Below are positions 41,501 to 50,500 of a stretch of DNA of 64,000 bases, piece after piece (positions within the stretch are counted from its first letter, which is position 1; each line of letters begins with the position of its first letter). The stretch spans positions 21,151,911 to 21,215,910 of the forward strand of contig CM026402.1 of NCBI GenBank assembly GCA_014843695.1, in the 5' to 3' direction. Origin of the DNA: Archivesica marissinica (lineage: Eukaryota; Mollusca; Bivalvia; Venerida; Vesicomyidae). Both the position numbers and the translations under genes were made by a program. The notes below the pieces were generated by a model that saw nothing but the letters and a program-made list of their open reading frames with translations, ran no database searches and had not been told where the DNA came from.

Positions 41501-44500
41501 TTCCATCAGGAATGAGGTCTCGAGAGAGAGTGATTAGCATAAGCTGTAAGAACTTGTTTCGCAATCGAGCTAAAATAAATTTGTATAAACTAAACTAAGG
41601 ATCAGTAAAAATATTTACCCTGACTTCATAGTCTGGAACAGAGTGTATACCAAGACCAATCCTGTCAAATGTAATTCTGTATGTATTGTGAACGGTGTCC
41701 AAAGCATCAACTACGCCCGTAAATAACCCATCCTGTGGCCGGCGCAGTCGGGCTGAAAATACACATGCATACATATGAATGAACACCTACGATACAACAT
41801 AATTGATAAATACAGTTAAACCTGTGTCCAGCAGCCAGTTATGTGACACAAAATATCATTACACAGGTTTGGCAGTACAGTCAAACCTGTGTTAGTGGTC
41901 ACCTCTAGTAAGCAGCCACCTGTGTTAAGCAGCCACTTTCTGTGATTCCCAATATGTTGCTTTATTATACATTTGACCTGTATTAAGCAGCCACTTTCAA
42001 CCGTAACCACACGGCCCCAATTATTTAATTTATTAAAGTTTAAACTTTATTTATTTTACAACAATTACGAAGCAAGTTCTAACAACTTATATTAATCACT
42101 CTCGTTGGCGCGAATGAAAGCGTATATGTGGTCATTCGTGTGGGAGGAAACCGGAGTACCCGGAGAAAACCCACCTGTCCTATCTGGCGACCACCGTACC
42201 ATCTCACATACTTCCCGGTCCGAGGATCGAACTCGGGTTGCATTGGTGAGAAGCGAGTGTGCTAATCTAGACTAGGAATTTATTAAAGACAGTTAATCGT
42301 GTTGTGCAACCCAACACTCTGTACAAGAGCTACTAATAAATAACCTTTTCAAATCCCAATCGGTCTTTGCCCGAAATCAAATTCTACACAGATTCTGTAC
42401 TGCAGGATTCATTCTAGGTCAGAATTTTTGGAAGAAGTGAGAAAGCGCGTGATCGCTTCCTTAAATGGTGTTCTTTAATATACTTCTGCAAAGTAGGGTT
42501 AAAATGCACAGTACAACCATTAAATACAACATTTGAATAGGAGTGCTTTATAATGGGCCAGTGTATCTTACTAGACAAAGTTTTGTTTGAAATTTGTAAA
42601 AACCAATTTTTTTTTTTTAGGAAGAAGTGGGGCCCCCAGAGGGCGAAGTCAGGGTCCCTAGGGCGACTATTTCGCCCACATCACCCTCTAGAATGATCCC
42701 TGTACAGTACTGTCATACTTCATACTATGGGACACATAATTCATAGATGTTGCATGATAAGACAACTTCCAGCGCTCGTTCTAGAGGGCAACATAGGCAA
42801 AGTAGTCGCCCTAGGGAGCCTGACCTCGCCCACTGGGGCCCCTACTTTTCCCTAAAAAAGAATATGTTAAAACCACTACTAAGATAGTGCTCCAGACCCA
42901 CACACAGACTCGCGTAACGACGAACAACGCCAAAGCTGTATAACTCAGTCTTTGGTGGGATATAAGAGACAACATCCACTTGCTTACCTGTCACTTTAGT
43001 TCCTATAACCAGATGTAACGGTACTTCCTCCGGCAGGTCCTCGTGCGAGCCAACCTCGCTGATCTTACGTTGCTGGAGTAATCGAATCTTGGCACGTTTC
43101 TGATGCAACGCTGCCCGTTCTTCCTCAAAGAATGCCGACGAACACCTGGAAATGAAACAACAACATACAACTTGATGCGTATGATATAATCCCCCGCTCA
43201 TGTTTTTTGACACAGGCGTACATAATCACCTCATATAAAAACCAAGATATGACACAAGCCCCCCAGAGTCAGGGTAGGAGAAATATTATATCCCTAGATG
43301 AGCGAATTTTGTCCTCCTGTGTTAAAAAACGTTAGGGGATGATGATATACAAGGTAGTCCTGAACGGTGGTTGCCTATGGTCACATGGTGTTGAGTGATG
43401 TATGTGATCTGTCATCATGTCATACTGATTAAGTTTGCTAAATTGTCCCAAAATCCTATTAACTATATAAGCATTCTTGTTTGTTCTTAGGGTTTAAAGT
43501 CGCACCAACAGCGTATGTGGAAGTCGTGATAGCGCAGTGGATGCGCATTCGCTTCAGGTCCGGAGTTCCAGCCCCGTTGTAGCCATTACGATTGTGCCCT
43601 TAGACAAGGCATTTAAATTCCATGTTGCCTCTTCTCTCTCCCTTGTGGCGATGGATTCTATCAGGAATGAGGTCTCGAGAGTGATTAGTATAAGTTGTAA
43701 GAACTTGTTTCGCAATCAAGCTAAAATAAATTTGTATAAGCTAACAGTTACCGTCTTGGTTTGCCCATAAGTCGCCTCGTAGTAGAGTAAACCCAAGTAA
43801 ATATATGCATTACCGTCTTGGTTTGCCCATAAGTCGCCGAATCTTGGACCACTCTACACGTCTCATTTTCTTCAGTTTCAACTGTGGAAATGAATCTTTT
43901 AGACATACTTGGAAATCATTCTCTCCCAAGAACAATGATCTATAAAAGAAAGAAAAACATACATACTAACGATCACATGCAGTATATTTTAACAAGAACT
44001 GTTGTAAGGATATTAGCTCCCTGAGAAACATCGGTCAGATACTACCCCTGAATACTCTCTAAAAGTAGATAGGTCCTATTAAGTGTTTTCCTCTGTTTTT
44101 ATTGTTGTTTCCTTTGCACAACATGCTAGCAATTTTATTCCACTAACGTTTCTTAAGAGTTTTAAATTACTATATCTCGACAGATCTCATACAGTATATG
44201 CAATGGGTACACGATTTGGATATAATCACATTTATCATACCGCAACATCTGGTTAGGGCACAACAGTAAAAACAAATGATTCCAACTAAAATGACCTATT
44301 CACATTTTGGAATAAATCAAGACATTATCTGCCAAGGGAGGTAATAGAAAATTAGAGATGCTCTCATTATCCATATTTTAAGGTCAAGGAGATGTGTTGT
44401 CATATAGAATATATTAGAATTTATTCTACAGTGGACAAAATGTCAGTGCAGGTCAGAAAAGGGGCAGTGTTTATTTTGAGCCGAAAATGGGGTAGGTGCG

Positions 44501-47500
44501 TGAGGGTGTATTTGGCAGTTACCCCCTAGAAACTAACTTACAGTGAGTGACAGCTAACTATATGCTTCACCACAGAGGCTGTAGGGCGGTACATACTGGT
44601 CAAACGGTTGGATGAGTTTGGGTTTATATAGGGCCCACCTGAAGGCACGCATCTGTTGAGGCGAAATATATAGAGGACCCATGATTCAGCCAACAAACAT
44701 CTCCCTTGTATACATGTTGTATACATGTACCTTTAACTAACGAACACCATACAACACGTTTATTGCTTCCAGCATACAGCCACTGTTTCACGCTGTTATC
44801 AATTCAGCGTGCCTATCGCTTAGCAACAGTATGGAGATATACGGTAAGGAGCAATCAGCCTCTTCTGGTACGGAGTAAAGTGTTCTCCAAGATATTGATT
44901 GAAAACGGCTTTCAATGCAAGGTCCATGTGATCATTAACTCACTTGCCCCCGCAATCAATAGGGTAATCTACTCACAATGAGCACGGATCCTTTAAATAC
45001 TGCAGATTATTACCAAACCTCCTATATTAATTGTAATTCGTTAGTTTTGACTGTTTGTTTTTTTACATACGGCCGCACGACTATGAAACAGTTTCACACA
45101 ATACGGCCGTATGACTATGAAACAGTTTCCCACAATACGGCCGCATGACTATGAAACAGTTTCCCACAATACGGCCGCATGACTATGAAACAGTTTCACA
45201 CAATACGGCCGCATGACTATGAAACAGTTTCACACAATACGGCCGCATGACTATGAAACAGTTTCCCACAATACAGCCGCATGACTATGAAACAGTTTCA
45301 CACAATACGGCCGCATGACTATGAAACAGTTTCACACAATACGGCCGCATGACTATGAAACAGTTTCACACAATACGGCCGCATGACTATGAAACAGTTT
45401 CCCACAATACAGCCGCATGACTATGAAACAGTTTCACACAATACGGCCGCATGACTATGAAACAGTTTCACACAATACGGCCGCATGACTATGAAACAGT
45501 TTCACACAATACGGCCGCATGACTATGAAACAGTTTCACACAATACGGCCGCATGACTATGAAACAGTTTCACACAATACATTAATTTCTTCACCCCTAC
45601 TATAGACTTGCTTGGTGTTCTTCGGCGTTTATGTGGAGTAATGGGATAATATCGATTGCTAGACTAGGAAAAAAACAATATGGGGAGGAAATACAGTCAA
45701 ACCTGCAAACCTGTGCTAATGGTCACCTCCATTAAGCAACCACCCTGTATTAAACAGCCAGTTTCTAGACCCTAAGCAACGACCCTGTATTAAACAGCCA
45801 GTTTCCAGACCCTAAGCAACGACCCTGTATTAAACAGCCAGTTTCCAGACTCTATGCAACGACCCTGTATTAAACAGCCAGTTCCCAGACCCTAAGCAAC
45901 GACACTGTATTAAACAGCTAGTTTCCAGACCCTAAGCAATGACCCTGTATTAAACAGCCAGTTTCCAGACCCTAATCAACGACCCTGTATTAAAGAGCCA
46001 GTTCCCAGACCTTAAGCAACGACCCTGTATTAAACAGCCAGTTTCCAGACCCTAAGCAACGACCCTGTATTAAACAGCCAGTTCCCAGACCCTAAGCAAC
46101 GACCCTGTATTAAACAGCCAGTTTCCAGACCCTAAGCAACGACCCTGTATTAAACAGCCAGTTTCCAGACTCTCAATATGTTTCATTATACATTTGACAT
46201 CTATTAAGCAGCCACCTGTGCTAAGCAGCCACTTTCTGTGATTCCATTGGCTGGCTGCATAAGACAGGTTTGACTGTATAATAACAGTATCTGCCCGAGA
46301 GGGGGGGGGGCATTAAATAACTTACTGGTCTAGGTTAGAGTAGAACCACTCATAACACACCCACTTGTGAGCCTTGGGTAGTTTGAGCAGGTTACGTAAT
46401 CTTACACCAATGATCTGTGCCACACGCTTATCATGTCCAGTGGTGACGTAGTTCCTAGGGTTTACCTGAAGACATTCATATACATTATAATAACATTCAT
46501 GCTGTTGCAGATACATCCTGGGCAGCATTTCACAACTATCCAGTTAATATACAGGCAGCATTTCACAGCAATCCAGTTAATATACAGGCAGCATTTCACA
46601 GCAATCCAGTTAATATAAAGGCAGCATTTCACAGCAATCCAGTTAATATAAAGGCAGCATTTCACGGCTATCCAGTTAATATAAAGGCAGCATTTCACGG
46701 CTATCCAGTTAATATAAAGGCAGCATTTCATGGCTATCCAGTTAATATACAGGCAGCTTTTCACGGCTATCCAGTTAATATACAGGCAGCATTTCACAGC
46801 TATCCAGCTACACAGACATATCTGTAGTCCAGTGGTAATGCGCTGGACAGATAATCCAGGGATCGCAGGTTCGATCCCCTGTACCCTGCCAAACAAATAT
46901 CCAGTTAATATAAACACTGTCACTTTGCCTTGCATTTCATATTTTTATGTTATATTTCGGGTTTTATGCCTGCATAAGCACCATTTTGGGCCATATCGCC
47001 GGCGGGCAGTTTTACCTAACAACACCTTTCCTGGGCAGGCTCCAGCGGTTAACCAGTACTTGGGTGCACCAACCTCCGTAAGAAACTGCCAACTTTTTCA
47101 TATAAATGAGACACAGCCTGAGCGGGTCTCGAACCCATGACCATCAGTGATGATAGGTTACAGTGGTATACAAGTCAGCGACCTTAACCATTCGACCACA
47201 GAGGCAGCTTGCATTTCATAAGATTTAGAAAACTTGTAACCTGGTCACATTTGCTTACATCGATTAAATAATTTGACATACTGACCTAGTTTATTCCACA
47301 AACAATTTCTGACCATATTACAACAAGATTCAGCAAAACATACAGACTTGCTACAAATCACGATGCTTATATGGTTGCTGTTTAAGTTGACCTAATTACG
47401 AAATACACTTGATTTTAACGAGGACCAAAGGTTTCATCAACTTGCGACACATCACATATCTTGTGACCCCAATTTGATCAAACTTGGTACATAATCACTA

Positions 47501-50500
47501 CATGTAAATGATGCAAGAATTTTACAGACCAAGTTTGGGAATATCCCAGGGTTCCCACTGTTGGTGTAATGGACACGGTGTCAGTAATGTAACCAAGATG
47601 TTATGAGTTTGAGCCCCGTCAGAACCACACTAATGTTGTCAATGAGGCACGACACATAAATTCACATTGCCTCTTCTCACTCACGGCGAGGGATTTCACC
47701 AGGAATGATGTCACAGTACATTCATTGCATGACCATGGGCTCTTATGTGTTTCCAAGTGGCACCGACAAAAATCAGACAGAGGGATCACTGATTTGATAA
47801 TATTTTATTGCTCTATATACATGTATACAACAATCGTTGTACAAATAGAAATTTAGCAAACGGATTGGGCCACAAGTTCTAAAAACATTTGTGATTGGCC
47901 CTCCCCATAAGGGATCACTGTGGCCCCGATGATTTAATAAAGCACAGTGGGGGCATTGTAATGATTTATACATTTCACAGTAACGGCATATGACGTACCA
48001 AACAGATATTGCAAGCATGATATGTAAGTTTAAACTTTATTTATTTTACAATTGTGATTCAAGTTTTAACAACTTATATTAACCACTCTCGTTGGCACGG
48101 ACGAAAGCATTATTATGGTCATTCATGTGTGGGAGTACCCGGAGAAAACCCACACATGATATGTTACAAAATAATCAAAGCTGATAGTACCATAGTATAC
48201 AAATAACATAACGCCATCTTACTGTTCTGGACTGTTTCTTTGGTGTTTTGACCGGTGAACTAGAAGTTTCCTCGTCATCATTGAAGAAACGCATGTTACG
48301 CTTTCGGATCCGTGATGGCTGGCAAGTACAAGGCAAAAATATCAACATTATAAATAAACACAAGCTTAAATTCTTTTAAATAAATATATGATCTTGATAA
48401 ACAAATGTAACATACACCTACAGGATCTCAATGTATGTCTTATATTCATCCTACCTTCATGTATAGTAATGGTCAATATCGGCATAAATGTTGCCTTATT
48501 AGTCAGTGCCTATTAAATCACTTGTGACATCACAACGCTGCGTGTATGACGCCATATGTTCACAGATGGTATGATAAACTTCAGCGAGTCATGAATATTC
48601 GGTAAACGTTCCTCTCTAAAACACCTTTTTTATCAGAAGATAGGAAAAAAGAAAACCTCACTTTGTATATTTTCTCCAACTTGCCTAATAAATTAAAATT
48701 TATATAAGACGGTAACCTATTATTCTCAATGTACATGCATTTTCATTTCACATCATTATTGACAACTTACAAAACCAGGGCTCATTCTAGAGGGTGACTT
48801 GTGCGAAATTAGTCGCCCTCGGGAAATAGTTGCCAAGGGACCCACCCATTGGGTCATTTCTCACTAAAAAAAAATTGTTATCTTCATACAAAACTGTGTT
48901 CAGAAAGATACACTGGCCCTTGCCTGGGAACCGGCATCGATATATTTTGCCTGGTCAGTCAAATAAATATATTTTTAACACCGAGACCATTAATTGGGCC
49001 GTATTGAGTGTCTGATAATCAACTGTCATTTTACCAGTAAGCTAAAAATCGACGTAGCCTGGGCCCCATTAGAAAGTACTCCTTCTATTCAATTCCAAAT
49101 GTTGTATTTAATGCTCATACTGTGTATGTTAACCCTATTGTGTTGATATTTATTAAATTAACACTAATCACTTGCTTTCTCACTGCTCCCAAACATTCCG
49201 ACCTAGAATGAGCCCTGCAAATCATACTTGGGTAGTTTAATTTGTTTGAGAAAGTCACGGCAGTCAAATTTTCAAAGTTCAAAATTTGTTATAGCTATAT
49301 TGCGTACAGTAAATAACACGTTTAATTAATTGTCATTCATAACACACTTACATGACCTCTCTTGTTTGGCGAGTTCATACCTGAAATGGACAAAAGGTTT
49401 TGTTCATGTAGTCAATATTTAGATGAATTTGTTATGGTATGTAGTCACGCAGACTTTTCTATTTCCACTTTACCATGGGGAGAAGATTTATCTCATAGTG
49501 GAAAATCACTGTGGATACGTCTTTTTTCCGCGGGGGATATGCATTTCTGGAAGTGGAAGAATATGTATGGTACATGGGGGAACCCCACGTAAGGTTGTTG
49601 CCGATATTTACCTTGATGGTGAAATAATTGTATTTTTTCAGTACAGTGAAATATAAGTTTTATTCAGTTATTAGCTCAATCAATGGTTGCAGCTAGGTGG
49701 CCGCGATAAGATAATCTTTTCCGCGGTGGTTATTTCATTATGTCCGTGGCCGTCCTTGGTCAGAAATTTACTGACCGCGGATATCGCTTGGTTTCGTGGA
49801 TTTTGAAACGTCTTCGGGACCTGTACTGTATTGCCACTGGTATAAACTTATGTCACCAGTTACAAAGTTAAATTTACATACAAACTTCACAACCACCCCC
49901 TTGAAATTGTCGAACATGCAAAATATTTAGGCCTCGCTTTACAGAATAACTTAAAATGGGATAAGCATATAAACTCTATAACAAGCAAAGCTAATCAGTC
50001 ACTAGGATTCCTCCGCAGAAATTTAAACGTCAACTCTACCAAAGTAAAAGACCATGCTTATAAAGCCCTCGTTAGACCCAAACTAGAATACTCCTCTTCT
50101 GTTTGGGACCCACATACCAAAAGCCAAATTGAGAAAGTACAATGCCGTGCAGCCTGCTATACAGCCAACCGCTACCACAATACAAGTTCTGTAACTGATA
50201 TGCTCACTACCCTTAACTGGCCCACCTTGGAAATTCGAAGAATCCGTACCAGACTCATCATGTTTTATAAGATGAATACACCATGTAGTTGCCATTCAAC
50301 CACCCTGTAATCTAATTATTCCTTCAGACCCCAGAACCAGACACAGTAACAGCTATACCTACAAACACATTCACGCAGCTAAAGACTCGTACAAATACTC
50401 TTTCTATCCTAGAGCTATCACTCATTGTAACATGCTATCGTCCACCATATATGCCGCAGACACAGTGGACGCCTTCAAGGCCCTGATCCCTGTGTCTGTC

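Noticed and set aside
42842..43213. A continuous 123-codon frame over LIN9 exon 6
   Set aside because: The frame includes flanking intron; the exon is limited to 42988-43145 by splice sites and phase.
43748..43776. Alternative LIN9 donor as a normal splice site
   Set aside because: Its use would lengthen exon 5 by 62 bases and shift the frame, so it is treated as a duplication, not as an exon boundary.
45066..45582. CRISPR-like regular repeats
   Set aside because: The units are contiguous with no unique spacers, and the sequence is clearly from an animal genome.
46814..46890. A tRNA gene
   Set aside because: The A and B boxes and anticodon-like arm are present, but the acceptor stem does not pair and the sequence is the head of a SINE family with full copies nearby. 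The same applies to the heads at 18715, 28925, 57458 and 59730.
49362..49656. Plus-strand frames of 76 and 77 codons
   Set aside because: They overlap the LIN9 exon 2 candidate in antisense, overlap each other, and match nothing recognisable.
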